A stretch of DNA of 64,000 nt from Candidatus Pelagisphaera phototrophica (GCF_014529625.1 NZ_CP076039.1:3534001-3598000), one strand, 5' to 3'; counted from the first letter of the stretch, positions 1 to 9,201 are shown. Program-made: numbers and translations. Notes: a model not told the origin generated them from the sequence alone.

Positions 1-925
1 AGGCTCCTTTTGTGTCCGAAAGCCCCATCGCTTCAACCAAATCACTATCTAACGGCTGGATACCAACCCCCAAAAACCCGCGAGACACGGAACCCTCCTC
101 AACCAGGCTAACCATCACATTGTGGGACAAAACCGTTGGAATCGCAAATCCGATCCCTATGTTTCCGCTGCTTCTTCCATCCGTTAGGATTAGCGTATTA
201 ATTCCGATTAGCCTCCCTTCAGCATCAACCAATGCTCCACCGGAGTTTCCCTGGTTGATCGACGCATCCGTTTGTATAAAATTCTCGAATCCATCCTCGA
301 TCATACCCAATCCGTCCCGACCTTTGGCAGACACGATACCCATAGTCACTGTTTGGCCGACTCCAAGTGGGTTGCCGATCGCGAAAACTACGTCCCCCAC
401 TTCTATCTGATCGCTATCCGCCAGTACTGCAAAAGGGAGTTCCTCTTTACTCTCCACTTTGAGTACAGCGACGTCTGTTTGCGGATCGGTCCCCACGACT
501 TTCGCCTCAAGCACTCGACCACCCTGCAGGCTGACCGTAACCTCACTCGCATCCTCTACTACATGATTGTTTGTAAGGATGTATCCATCATTTGAAACAA
601 TGACACCGGACCCCTGCCCTTGAACTTCCCTTTGCCTCGGCATCTGGCCTTCCCCGAAGAATCTCCAGAAGGGATCGTTTTGCAATTGGCTGCTTGTGTC
701 CATCACGCGAGTCGATGAAATATTAACAACGGCAGGACGCGCTTTCGACAAGGATTCCGAATAGCTCACAACAGCACTCGTTGAGCTTCGATCGAGTGGC
801 TCACGATTGATCTTCACCTTATCGGCAATCGAGTCCTCTCCAAATAAGGTTGAGACAAGTGAAACGGCAATAGCGGTCATAGTCGCCAAGCGAATACTTT
901 CCATATTCTTAGATCTTATTTCCAT
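1..925 (-). CDS. HtrA/Deg-family periplasmic serine protease, 3' end outside window
   Basis: Trypsin-like protease of the DegP/DegQ/DegS family, which degrades or refolds misfolded envelope proteins. Translating the minus strand from the ATG at 925-923 gives a short hydrophobic leader, then a protease domain with the full triad: His121 in TNNHVV, Asp151 in TDVAVLKV and Ser228 in GNSGG (codon 242-244). The C-terminal PDZ part lies beyond the left edge. A second in-frame ATG at 904-902 is an equally plausible start and leaves a cleaner signal peptide. It lies downstream of lpxD on the same strand, which fits envelope quality control. Family assignment is secure; which Deg paralogue is not decidable. 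Confidence 0.93.
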   Translation of the reverse strand, partial: MEIRSKNMESIRLATMTAIAVSLVSTLFGEDSIADKVKINREPLDRSSTSAVVSYSESLSKARPAVVNISSTRVMDTSSQLQNDPFWRFFGEGQMPRQREVQGQGSGVIVSNDGYILTNNHVVEDASEVTVSLQGGRVLEAKVVGTDPQTDVAVLKVESKEELPFAVLADSDQIEVGDVVFAIGNPLGVGQTVTMGIVSAKGRDGLGMIEDGFENFIQTDASINQGNSGGALVDAEGRLIGINTLILTDGRSSGNIGIGFAIPTVLSHNVMVSLVEEGSVSRGFLGVGIQPLDSDLVEAMGLSDTKGA

Positions 926-982
926 AATTTCTGACTTTGACACTTAACCGTGCCAATGGTTTCCGAGCATACAACGAATAAT

Positions 983-2029
983 CTATGAGGATAATTGCCC
1001 CAATTGTGATTCCAAGCGCTGAACCCGCTTGAAAAGCTCCGGCAACTTGCGCTGCACCACGGTAATACGCTGATATGCGTTCAGCGGAATAGCAGGTGTG
1101 CCTCCAGATACACTGTTTTGGGGAAGATCCGAGAAGGCTGCCGCGCAACCGGCAAGTTTGGATCCTTGCCCAATCGTTAGGTGGCCCGAGGCTCCCGCAC
1201 GACCCCCAAAGACGACAAAGTCTTCAATCGTCGTACTGCCGGCGATACCAACCTGGGCGCAAAGAATACAGTGCTTCCCGATGCTAACGTTGTGCCCGAC
1301 CTGCACATGATTGTCGATTTTGGTACCTTGCCCCACAAAAGTAGCCCCCAACCTACCACGATCGATCGACGAATTGGCCCCAATTTCTACATCAGAATCC
1401 AATTCTACCCAGCCCAGGTGAGGGATTTTCTCGTGCTGTTGACCATTGAATTCATAGCCAAACCCATCCGCGCCTAGAACCACCCCTGCATGTAAACGAA
1501 CACGGTCTCCAATTTTAGTGTCCCGCAGAATACTGACATTTGAGGAAATCCAGCAATCTGCTCCAATACTTGCGCCATCGTCTATCACGGTACCCGCATG
1601 TATCTGCGTGTTCGGGCCGACTTTGACACCGCCACCGACCACACAGAAGGGTCCTAGGTAGGCGGTCTCGTCGACTTCGGCTGTGGAATCAACGATCGAA
1701 GAGGCGTGTAGGCCGCCTGGCTTGCGAGGCCAGAGGGATTGGGCGATCGACTCACAAGCCCGAGCTAGAGCTAAATTCGGGTGCTTAACTTTGAGGAAAA
1801 GCTGGTTCTGCTGCGGACTTAGCTGACAATCTTCTGGCACAAAAACAACACTCGCTTTCGTTTTCTCCAAATCCGGCACGTACTTCGCCAGACTCAAAAA
1901 AGAGAGGTCCCCATCTATTGCTTCTTTGAGAGTCGCAACGCCATGGACACATTGCCCATCGAAAGCGCCCGCTTCCTCAACTGATTCCGCGCTGGCTCTA
2001 ATTTCATCGATGCTTAGCTCAAATCGCAT
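983..2029 (-). CDS. lpxD: UDP-3-O-acylglucosamine N-acyltransferase LpxD
   Basis: Third step of lipid A synthesis: transfers a 3-hydroxyacyl chain from ACP to the 2-amino group of UDP-3-O-acylglucosamine in the cytoplasm. About 348 residues: an N-terminal uridine-binding domain, then a left-handed beta-helix of hexapeptide repeats with the HVQVGHNVSIG stretch that carries the expected catalytic His, and a short C-terminal helical tail. The frame stays open upstream to an ATG at 2104, but those 25 codons are the hairpin and T-tract of a terminator, and MRFELSIDEI at 2029 matches the normal LpxD N-terminus, so 2029 is chosen. Follows ompH and bamA, a common envelope-biogenesis order. Confidence 0.96.
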   Translation of the reverse strand: MRFELSIDEIRASAESVEEAGAFDGQCVHGVATLKEAIDGDLSFLSLAKYVPDLEKTKASVVFVPEDCQLSPQQNQLFLKVKHPNLALARACESIAQSLWPRKPGGLHASSIVDSTAEVDETAYLGPFCVVGGGVKVGPNTQIHAGTVIDDGASIGADCWISSNVSILRDTKIGDRVRLHAGVVLGADGFGYEFNGQQHEKIPHLGWVELDSDVEIGANSSIDRGRLGATFVGQGTKIDNHVQVGHNVSIGKHCILCAQVGIAGSTTIEDFVVFGGRAGASGHLTIGQGSKLAGCAAAFSDLPQNSVSGGTPAIPLNAYQRITVVQRKLPELFKRVQRLESQLGQLSS

Positions 2030-2083
2030 TTGGTTTGATTGGGATAATTGTGGAAGAACCGTTTTCCAATGCCCATTTGGAAA

Positions 2084-2116
2084 CGAAAAAACCCCGCCAA
2101 TCAAGGCAGGGTTTTA
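2084..2116 (-). terminator. Rho-independent terminator between ompH and lpxD
   Basis: On the minus strand AACCCTGCC, a 6-nt loop and GGCGGGGTT form a stem with one G-T wobble, followed by TTTTTT. It sits between the ompH stop (2138) and the lpxD start (2029), so lpxD and htrA probably need readthrough or their own promoter. It also explains why the lpxD frame appears to start too early. Confidence 0.85.
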
Positions 2117-2137
2117 AAAAATAAGGTCTCTTTGCCG

Positions 2138-2746
2138 CTATTCAGCTGCAGCCGCGGGTTCTTCTTCACTTTTGCTCGCGTTAATTCGCGTAACTACCTC
2201 AGCGGTGATATCCATCGAGTCATCGAACGTGTATACTGTAGGCATACCGTTTTGAGAGGCTCCGGACGTATCTAGAACGAGCGATGCGCTACGCTCTTTT
2301 GCCACTTCAGTCACCACTTCCATGATTTCCTTAGTGAACAGGCTCATCTGGGTGTTTTGACGCGCAGCGAGCTGTCGCTGGACGTTTTCTGCAAATTGGC
2401 GCAGTTCGTTTTGCTTTTGGGCAATTTCCTGGTATTTTACACGAGCATCCTCCTTCGCATCGTTACGAGCCTGCTCCGTGAGGATATCGCTTCCCGCTTG
2501 CTCCACCAGTTCTTGGTACTCTTGCTCGAGGGTCTTGCCTTCCTCGTTAATCGAAGCAACGCGTTCTTGCGCCTGCTCCTGAGTAGCTTGGATTTGCTCC
2601 AGAAATTCCTGTACCTTGTAGTACTGCTCGGCAGCGCCGTTCACGCTGATTGTGAGTATCACGGTCTCAGCCTGAGCCAACACCGAACCAAGGCCAGTCA
2701 TTGCAAGCAAGGTTAGGGATGAGATAAAAGTTTTCATTGATTTCAT
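2138..2746 (-). CDS. OmpH/Skp-family periplasmic chaperone
   Basis: Skp-type holdase that keeps unfolded outer-membrane proteins soluble on their way to BamA. 202 residues: a signal peptide ending near AQAE (about residue 27), then a long charged, Gln/Glu-rich coiled-coil region (about 45-140) typical of Skp tentacles, and a C-terminal segment that rejoins the beta body. The tail is acidic and Ala-rich. Either Met1 or Met4 could start it. It follows bamA by 28 bp and is closed by a terminator. Similarity to Skp is structural in style rather than strong in sequence, as is usual for this family. Confidence 0.88.
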   Translation of the reverse strand: MKSMKTFISSLTLLAMTGLGSVLAQAETVILTISVNGAAEQYYKVQEFLEQIQATQEQAQERVASINEEGKTLEQEYQELVEQAGSDILTEQARNDAKEDARVKYQEIAQKQNELRQFAENVQRQLAARQNTQMSLFTKEIMEVVTEVAKERSASLVLDTSGASQNGMPTVYTFDDSMDITAEVVTRINASKSEEEPAAAAE

Positions 2747-2774
2747 AGGAAAAGTGTTCTTGGGACCCTACAAA

Positions 2775-5255
2775 CTATAATCTTCCGCCAAATGTAAAGT
2801 TGAATTGAGCTCCATTGTCATTTCCACCGATATCCGGGGACCCTGAAGTCGTAATAGGAATCGCATAATCCAGGCGCAGAGGTGTTCCCATAACGGAAAT
2901 TCGGATGCCAACCCCGAAATTGTCATTCCAGCCGCTATTGTTATATCCAAGGGTCACTCCCTGGCCTCCATACAAAGCGGTTGCCTGCTCTCGATCGAGG
3001 CTGAAGTCGCCCGCGGCCTTATTCACGAAACCGCCATCATAGAAAATCGCTCCATGGAAACCATCAGTGAACCCGATCGTGTACTCTGCACTGAACAGGC
3101 CATAGGTCTTTCCTCCCACCTCATAAGGCCTGCGCTCCAAAGGACTAGTACCTCTCAAATTGGGATCCAGCGGGATGAAGCCACTTTCCTTGGGAGAAAC
3201 GTCGCGAAACTCGAAACCGCGCAAGGTGTTGGGCCCTCCAAGATAGAAACGCTCTTCGAAAGGCACGAACGTGCTGTCTCCCGACTCCTTGACCACGCCT
3301 GCTCGTAATAAGAACGCGATCGTTTGAGAGTGCCAGGTAGAAAGCGGCAAATGGAACAGATTGCGACTTTCGATCTTGTTATACTGGAATACGCCCCCTA
3401 ATGGTCCGCCCGCAGTCGTTAAATCCAATTCGTAGCGGGATCCGCTAAACGTGTTGATAATCCGATCTCGGCGGTCGCGAAGTAGCAGTAAATTCACCTT
3501 GGATATTTCACCATTACTCTGATCAAACAATTCTCGCTGCGATTGATCGAGCTCTGAGCTGAAGCCTGAGTATCCGTAGGAAACAAGCGAGTAAGACAGT
3601 CGAGCCTCAATCAGCTCGATCAGACGCTTACGAATGTAAACATCAAATCCTGTCTGGCCTACTTCGTAAAGCCTCGAGTAACTATTGCTGGTATCGAAAA
3701 GGTTGAAGCCGAAAGCCAGTCGCCTCTCGAACAACCATGGCTCCTCAAATGCGAGCACGATCTGGGAAGAGAGAGAACCAATTTGAGCTCTCAAACGAAA
3801 CTTCTGACCATCTCCCTGGAAGGCCCCCCGCCAGTTGAATATATCAAAATTCGACTGAGTCAGCTCCACAAAAAACGTCCCTTTTTCGAGAGAGCTAAAA
3901 CCGGCTCCGAAAGAAAAGTTTCCGGTACGACCTTCGCGGAACGTGATCTTCAAGTCGCGGCGTCCTGGGATCTGATTTACCTGCGGGGTCACGTTGACGT
4001 CCTCAAAATACCGCGTATTCTCCAGACGCATTCGCGAGGCATCCATGCGTACACTGTCAAAGGTGCTTCCGGGTCCAAGAGCCAACTCGCGTATCACAAC
4101 GGTGCTCTTAGTTTTGGTGTTTCCTTCGATTTCGATCGACTCTACCTGGTACTTTTCACTTTCGTAAATTTCGTACTCGATATCAATGTTGCCAGTAGTG
4201 ACGTTGGGAACTCGAGTGAGACGAACGCGCGTCTCCATGTATCCAAATTGCCCATAAAAATCTTCTATACGCTCGAGGTCTTCATCCAGGCGTTCGGGCC
4301 GGTATCGGTCACCAGGTTTAACTCTCAGCATCAAACGAAGAATGTCGTCCTTGTAGAGCTCATTGCCTTCGAAATTGACGCTGCCAACCTTGTATTCCTT
4401 GCCTTCGTCGACCCCGATCACGATGACCATCCGCCGCTTCGAAGGATAAGAAAACTGTACCTGAGAAGGGTCGATATCGATATCCAGATGACCTTCCTCC
4501 ATGTAGACGTCTTTCAGTTTTTCCAGATCGTCCTCAAACTGGTCAGCGTCAAACTTTCCTGACCCTGTGAAGAGAGAGAAAAATCCCCTCTTTTTGGTCT
4601 TTATATTCCGACGCAGCTTCCGAGATTTCACATTCTCGTTTCCAGTAAACTTAACTTTGCTGATCTTGTACTTTCCGCCTTCTCGAATCCTATAGATAAC
4701 ATTCCCGAATCCAGTCGCCGGGTTTCGGTCGATCTCGTATTCGACACGAGCTTGCGAATACCCGCGCTTCAAGTAATACTCCTTGAGAGTATGCCCACCC
4801 TCTTTCACGCGGCGCTCATTCAAAATGTTGTTCGCTTGAATTTCTAACTCATTTTCCAAACGGCGGTCCCGGATCTTCTCGTTTCCATCGAAACTGATTG
4901 AGGCGATGCGGAACTTAGGACGTATATCAAAAAACAGGTCGACCTCGTCATCTCCAATCGGCTGCAAACGCACTTCGATATGCTCGAAGAGTTGGGTACG
5001 ATAAAGTGTTCGGATATCGCGATCGATCGCTATCTGGTCATAGAGCTCACCCTCTCGTAAAGACATATTTGCCCGGGCTACTTCTTCGTTCACATTGGAC
5101 AAGCCAGTGAAATTAATGATGAGCTTCCGAATCGTCGGTGGTTCAACGTTCTCAGGAGACTCAACGACCTGTGCTTGGCCTGCTGAAAAGAGACTGGCCA
5201 ATGCCAGAAGCGGAAGAAGAAGATATCTTGCGGAGCTATTCCGTGTGGTTTTCAA
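2775..5255 (-). CDS. bamA: Outer membrane assembly factor BamA
   Basis: Omp85-family core of the beta-barrel assembly machine, inserting outer-membrane proteins. 826 residues: signal peptide (cleavage near SAGQAQ), five POTRA domains over roughly residues 35-440, and a C-terminal 16-strand barrel containing the NTLRGF segment and ending FTFGGRL. Length matches the family. Its start overlaps the end of dnaB by 20 bp, an unusual junction between replication and envelope genes that implies co-transcription or at least translational linkage. ompH follows 28 bp downstream. Confidence 0.97.
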   Translation of the reverse strand: MKTTRNSSARYLLLPLLALASLFSAGQAQVVESPENVEPPTIRKLIINFTGLSNVNEEVARANMSLREGELYDQIAIDRDIRTLYRTQLFEHIEVRLQPIGDDEVDLFFDIRPKFRIASISFDGNEKIRDRRLENELEIQANNILNERRVKEGGHTLKEYYLKRGYSQARVEYEIDRNPATGFGNVIYRIREGGKYKISKVKFTGNENVKSRKLRRNIKTKKRGFFSLFTGSGKFDADQFEDDLEKLKDVYMEEGHLDIDIDPSQVQFSYPSKRRMVIVIGVDEGKEYKVGSVNFEGNELYKDDILRLMLRVKPGDRYRPERLDEDLERIEDFYGQFGYMETRVRLTRVPNVTTGNIDIEYEIYESEKYQVESIEIEGNTKTKSTVVIRELALGPGSTFDSVRMDASRMRLENTRYFEDVNVTPQVNQIPGRRDLKITFREGRTGNFSFGAGFSSLEKGTFFVELTQSNFDIFNWRGAFQGDGQKFRLRAQIGSLSSQIVLAFEEPWLFERRLAFGFNLFDTSNSYSRLYEVGQTGFDVYIRKRLIELIEARLSYSLVSYGYSGFSSELDQSQRELFDQSNGEISKVNLLLLRDRRDRIINTFSGSRYELDLTTAGGPLGGVFQYNKIESRNLFHLPLSTWHSQTIAFLLRAGVVKESGDSTFVPFEERFYLGGPNTLRGFEFRDVSPKESGFIPLDPNLRGTSPLERRPYEVGGKTYGLFSAEYTIGFTDGFHGAIFYDGGFVNKAAGDFSLDREQATALYGGQGVTLGYNNSGWNDNFGVGIRISVMGTPLRLDYAIPITTSGSPDIGGNDNGAQFNFTFGGRL

Positions 5256-6636
5256 AGCGAGTGTATTCTTTTCGGAAGGTTAATTTAATTTCCCCAACCG
5301 GACCATTTCGTTGCTTGGCGATGATTAGGTCGGCTGTGTCGGCTGCTACCGAATGCTCGTCACCCGCGTCTTTAGGTCGAGCCAAAAGCAAGACCACATC
5401 AGCATCTTGCTCAATGGATCCCGATTCGCGGAGGTCTGAGAGTTTCGGTTGTCGTTTTTCTTTCTCGGAATCACGGTTTAGCTGACTTAGTACAATCACA
5501 GGAACGTTGAGTTCCTTGGCAAGGGTTTTTAATCCTCGAGAAATTTCAGAAATTTGCTGCTCGCGCTGAATTTTAGGGTCCGTTCCGGTGAGGAGCTGAA
5601 GATAGTCGATCACAATCAAACCCATATTATCGTTGCGAGCCCAGATGCGGCGGGCTTTCGCTCGCAACTGATTGATCGTCACATGCCCCGAATCGTCAAT
5701 CCACAAACGGGCGTTCTTGAGCTCCTTTGCCGCTTGAGCTAACTCTTGTTGCTCCTCCTTATTCACGAAGCCTTCCCGCAATCGTTGCGAACTCACTTTC
5801 GCCCGACTGGTCAGCAAACGCATGGCAAGCTGCTCCGCGCTCATTTCCAAACTGAAGATGAGAACGCCGGCACTTTGCCTCCCGGGCTTCATCGGCAACG
5901 CAACCGCTTCAGCAATGTTCATCGCCAGGCTTGTCTTACCCATCGAAGGACGAGCGGCCAGAACCATCATTTCCTGGGAATGGAGCCCAAAGGTCATCTT
6001 ATCAAGGTCGTCGAACCCGGACGACAGCCCCGCCAATTCACCGCGTCCCGCGATAAGCTTCTGAACCAGCTTCACGGCATCATCGACCGATTTCTTAATC
6101 GGCTGGGATGTATCGGCAACTCGGTCATCGCTGATCGCGAATATCTCCTTTTCGATATCGTCGATAAAGTTTTCCAAGCCCCCATCGAGTTGCGGTTCAA
6201 AGCAGCTCTTTACGGTTTTGGTAGCCGTGTAAATCAGCCGCCGCAAAAGGTATTTCTCTCGAACAATGTCGAGAAAGTAGGAAGCGTGAGCAGTCGTCTC
6301 AATTTGGGTGGCGAGTTCGGCCACATAAACAGGCCCACCGACCTCGTTCAACTGTCCGCGAGTATTGAGCTCTTCCGCCAGCACTTTGGCATCGAGTATC
6401 GACTTTGTTTCGAATACTTCGACGCAGGTATTGTAAATGGTCTGATGGGCCTGGCTGTAGAATGCCTCTCGAGGCAACTTCATCGAGAGACACCGAGAGA
6501 TGACTTCCGCTGGATCTATCAGACAAGCTGCAAGCAAACCTTTTTCAGCGTCGATACTGTGAGGCAAAGTCCGCCCAGCCGTTACTAAATCGACGGGGGC
6601 GTTTGGCGTTTCGGTGCTCGAAGGCTTAAACGGCAT
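5236..6636 (-). CDS. dnaB: Replicative DNA helicase DnaB
   Basis: Hexameric 5'-3' helicase that unwinds the replication fork and recruits primase. 466 residues: N-terminal primase-interaction domain (about 24-125), linker, then a RecA-type ATPase domain with Walker A ARPSMGKTS (228-236) and Walker B LIVIDYLQLL. No intein is present and the length is normal. Placed after rplI (23 bp gap), the widespread rpsF-ssb-rplI-dnaB order. The 3' end overlaps bamA. Confidence 0.98.
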   Translation of the reverse strand: MPFKPSSTETPNAPVDLVTAGRTLPHSIDAEKGLLAACLIDPAEVISRCLSMKLPREAFYSQAHQTIYNTCVEVFETKSILDAKVLAEELNTRGQLNEVGGPVYVAELATQIETTAHASYFLDIVREKYLLRRLIYTATKTVKSCFEPQLDGGLENFIDDIEKEIFAISDDRVADTSQPIKKSVDDAVKLVQKLIAGRGELAGLSSGFDDLDKMTFGLHSQEMMVLAARPSMGKTSLAMNIAEAVALPMKPGRQSAGVLIFSLEMSAEQLAMRLLTSRAKVSSQRLREGFVNKEEQQELAQAAKELKNARLWIDDSGHVTINQLRAKARRIWARNDNMGLIVIDYLQLLTGTDPKIQREQQISEISRGLKTLAKELNVPVIVLSQLNRDSEKEKRQPKLSDLRESGSIEQDADVVLLLARPKDAGDEHSVAADTADLIIAKQRNGPVGEIKLTFRKEYTRFENHTE

Positions 6637-6659
6637 GACCTGTTAAGCCTAGGAAAGCT

Positions 6660-7166
6660 TCAGTCTTCCGAAGAAGCTGCTTCCTCTTCCGCTACGTCTT
6701 CAACAATCGGATTTTCGGATACAACGTCGAACTTCAGTTCCGCTTCAATATCTTGGAAAACCTTGATCGTCACCGAGTGCTGCCCAATTTCCTTGATTGG
6801 CTCACTCAGCAGTACCTGTTTGCGAACGATCTTCTCGAATCCTGCCTCAACCAGCTTCTCGTGAACGTGGATAGCGGTAACCGCTCCGAACATTTTTCCT
6901 GAATCGCCCGTTTTTACTGCGATCGCAAAATGCGTTTCCGAGATCTTTGCGGCTTGGACCTTCGCATCTTCAAGATTTTTCGCTTCCCGCTCGGCGCGGC
7001 GAACCTTGAGAGCCTCGATCTGCTTGCGGTTTGCCCGAGTGAGAGGAACCGCGTATTTGTGAGGGAGCAGGAAATTGCGGGCAAAACCTGCCTTTACCTT
7101 AACCTGATCACCTTCCGCGCCCAAATTTTCAACGGGCTGAATGAGTAGTACTTCGCTTGTAGCCAT
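6660..7166 (-). CDS. rplI: 50S ribosomal protein bL9
   Basis: Large-subunit protein bL9, which binds 23S rRNA domain V and affects frame maintenance. 168 residues, with the N-terminal bL9 motif (GAEGDQVKVKAGFARNFLLP, residues about 16-35), the long connecting helix and the C-terminal domain. There is an extra acidic, Glu-rich tail. It lies 40 bp after ssb in the rpsF-ssb-rplI-dnaB run. Confidence 0.98.
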   Translation of the reverse strand: MATSEVLLIQPVENLGAEGDQVKVKAGFARNFLLPHKYAVPLTRANRKQIEALKVRRAEREAKNLEDAKVQAAKISETHFAIAVKTGDSGKMFGAVTAIHVHEKLVEAGFEKIVRKQVLLSEPIKEIGQHSVTIKVFQDIEAELKFDVVSENPIVEDVAEEEAASSED

Positions 7167-7206
7167 GGCCTTGTATGTTTAAAATATTTATTCAGAAATG
7201 GGTTGT

Positions 7207-7650
7207 TTAAAAGGGAACATCTTCCTCGATGTCGTCGCTCTTATTTGCAGAACCACTTGCGGGAGAGCTTTCCCTGGCAGGAGGGGCGGAATCCGACTGG
7301 CTGTATCCACCCCCTTCGCCCCGCTGGCTGATCAGTTGCATGTTCTCCAGAACTACCTTCATCTTACTACGCTTCTCCCCTTCCTTGTTCTCCCAAGTAT
7401 CGAGTTTGAGGCGGCCCTCAATGAAAAGAGGGTTTCCTTTAGTTACGTATTTAGAAATCGTTTCTGCCTGACGGCCCCAAGCCTCTACGTCGACAAACGT
7501 GGTCTCTTCCTGCCGCTCCCCGTTCGAGTTGTTGTAGATCCGGTTAACGGCGAGACCAAATTGGCACACGGCAGTGCCTGAGGGAGTGGCCCGCAATTCT
7601 GGCTCGCGGGTAAGATTTCCCATCAATAGGACTTTATTGAAATTTGGCAT
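7207..7650 (-). CDS. ssb: Single-stranded DNA-binding protein
   Basis: Binds single-stranded DNA in replication, repair and recombination. 147 residues: OB fold over about 1-108 starting with NFNKVLLMGNLTREPELR, a flexible Gly/Ser/Pro-rich linker, and an acidic tip ending DDIEEDVPF, the standard docking peptide for partner proteins. Located between rpsF (33 bp upstream) and rplI. Confidence 0.98.
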   Translation of the reverse strand: MPNFNKVLLMGNLTREPELRATPSGTAVCQFGLAVNRIYNNSNGERQEETTFVDVEAWGRQAETISKYVTKGNPLFIEGRLKLDTWENKEGEKRSKMKVVLENMQLISQRGEGGGYSQSDSAPPARESSPASGSANKSDDIEEDVPF

Positions 7651-7683
7651 GGGACGAAACGAGGGTCAGGGTGAGAGAATCAA

Positions 7684-7968
7684 TTAAATCTTCTGGATTA
7701 TCTTGTGTGACACCAGTTTGTTCAAGCGAAGTTTTTCCAGCACGTTTTTGTGCATGCTCGCATCGCCTGTCAGCTTGAATTGAGCATACAAGCCCGTCTC
7801 GTAGCGCCTGTCAGCGGCTCGAGCAAAGTCGTGCTTTCCAAGATTTTGGGCCGAGGTGACCTCGGCTCCCGCACCCTCAAGCTCGCCTTTGAGCCCTTCA
7901 ACGAGTTCGTCAGCGTTTTCTTCGCGACCGCGAGTATCGAGTATAAAAGTTGCCTTATAGTTGGCCAT
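7684..7968 (-). CDS. rpsF: 30S ribosomal protein bS6
   Basis: Small-subunit protein bS6, partner of bS18 on 16S rRNA. 94 residues with the compact beta-alpha-beta ferredoxin-like fold of the family and no acidic tail. Its start overlaps the end of pth by 14 bp, pointing to translational coupling. First of the rpsF-ssb-rplI-dnaB run. Confidence 0.97.
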   Translation of the reverse strand: MANYKATFILDTRGREENADELVEGLKGELEGAGAEVTSAQNLGKHDFARAADRRYETGLYAQFKLTGDASMHKNVLEKLRLNKLVSHKIIQKI

Positions 7969-8566
7969 CTTCTCTGTCTTTGGTTTTCGGTTTTCGGTTT
8001 ATGTGAATCATCGCCTTGTCGGCTCCCTCTCGTATCAACCTGTCGAGGCAATCGAGATAACGCTCCATGAAAGCGCTAATTAAGATTTCGTCTTCCTTAC
8101 TAAATTTTCCCAATACGTAATCCGCAAGACTCATTTCCTTTGGCGTCTTTTGGCCAATGCCTATCCTAAAGCGCGTAAAGGTCGGCTTAATACGAGATGC
8201 GATATCACTGAGGCCGTTGTGGCCTCCGGGACCCCCTGAGGTGCTGACCTTTACCTCGCCTAAACCTAGGTTGATTTCGTCGTATACGACGACGACTTCT
8301 TCAGGCGGTATCCTATAGTAGCTGCAAACCTTCTGGATACTGACACCACTCTCATTCATAAACGTGAGTGGTTTAAGCAAATAGATCTTCGCATCCAATT
8401 CAGGGACGAAAACAGAAAGGTCTCCTTTTAAATTGCGGTTTTTCGACCACGCACTAGCGCCTTGCTTCGATGCGAAGTTGTCGAGAACTTGAAATCCAAT
8501 ATTGTGGCGAGTCTGTTTGTACTCGCTACCAGGATTACCAAGACCGACAATAAGCCGATAGCTCAT
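7955..8566 (-). CDS. pth: Peptidyl-tRNA hydrolase
   Basis: Releases tRNA from peptidyl-tRNAs that drop off ribosomes. 203 residues beginning MSYRLIVGLGNPGSEY and containing TRHNIGF, with the catalytic His, and the GGPGGHNGL loop, all diagnostic. The C-terminus is slightly longer than the E. coli enzyme and basic. It overlaps rpsF by 14 bp and follows a terminator-like hairpin after rplY. Confidence 0.97.
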   Translation of the reverse strand: MSYRLIVGLGNPGSEYKQTRHNIGFQVLDNFASKQGASAWSKNRNLKGDLSVFVPELDAKIYLLKPLTFMNESGVSIQKVCSYYRIPPEEVVVVYDEINLGLGEVKVSTSGGPGGHNGLSDIASRIKPTFTRFRIGIGQKTPKEMSLADYVLGKFSKEDEILISAFMERYLDCLDRLIREGADKAMIHINRKPKTKDREDGQL

Positions 8567-8593
8567 GGAGAAAAAATTGGGATTGTTTGAAAG

Positions 8594-8632
8594 AACAAAA
8601 AGCGAGTCGCCGACAGCTGCCGGGACTCGCTG
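8594..8632 (-). terminator. Terminator or attenuator hairpin between rplY and pth
   Basis: Minus-strand AGCGAGTC, an inner CCG/CGG stem, and GACTCGCT followed by TTTTTG. The eight-base outer stem is perfect. It lies 15 bp past the rplY stop and about 30 bp before pth, so it probably limits how much of the rplY transcript continues into pth and the ribosomal/replication genes. Confidence 0.8.
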
Positions 8633-8646
8633 GGAAAAATAGTAAA

Positions 8647-9201
8647 TTACTTAATGACTGTGAATACGGGTTGCTCAGCATGGTCCATGTATTCTGCGCC
8701 ATCGATCACAGGCAACTCCTTAATGTGGATCAGGTCACCCACTTTCAATTCGCTAACATCACTCTCGATGTAGTCTGGGATGTTCTTGGGCAAAGAGCGA
8801 ATAGCGACTGAGTGGGCCACGTACTCTAAAGTACCCCCTTCGTTTTTGACACCCCAAGGCTCACCGACGGCGTGTACCGGGACTTCCAGCTGAACAACTT
8901 CGTCATCAGCGATTTCGCGAAAGTCTACATGCAAGTACTTGTCAGTGATGGCATGGCGCTGAACTTCTTGTATAATGGAAGTACGTACCGCACCCTTTCC
9001 CTCCTTCACTTTTACGATTGGAGTCGAGTTGCCAATCTCTCGAAGGGCAACCCGCAGTTCGCTGGAGTCTACGAAAAGCTTCGTCGGGTCTTTAGATTTA
9101 CCGTATGCTATCGCAGGGATCTTGCCTTCTTTACGCAGGCGTCCTGAGGCAGCGGAGCCCCCTTCTTTACGAGTTGTTGCGTTGATTGTAAGCTGTTTCA
9201 T
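8647..9201 (-). CDS. rplY: 50S ribosomal protein bL25, long CTC form
   Basis: 5S rRNA-binding large-subunit protein of the bL25/general-stress CTC type: an N-terminal 5S-binding domain (about 1-92) followed by the C-terminal TL5/CTC domain. Starting at the ATG at 9201 (MKQLTINATT) gives 184 residues, typical for the long form. An in-frame start at 9285 would add 28 residues unlike any bL25 N-terminus. The rplY-pth pairing is common. Transcription probably starts in the 170 bp before the divergent tRNA-Asn. Confidence 0.96.
   Translation of the reverse strand: MKQLTINATTRKEGGSAASGRLRKEGKIPAIAYGKSKDPTKLFVDSSELRVALREIGNSTPIVKVKEGKGAVRTSIIQEVQRHAITDKYLHVDFREIADDEVVQLEVPVHAVGEPWGVKNEGGTLEYVAHSVAIRSLPKNIPDYIESDVSELKVGDLIHIKELPVIDGAEYMDHAEQPVFTVIK

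Noticed and set aside
3783-4562. Long plus-strand frame of 259 codons inside bamA
   Set aside because: It is antisense to well-conserved POTRA codons and matches no family; a shadow of bamA.
5746-6588. Plus-strand frame of 280 codons
   Set aside because: Antisense to dnaB, whose motifs are in the other strand.
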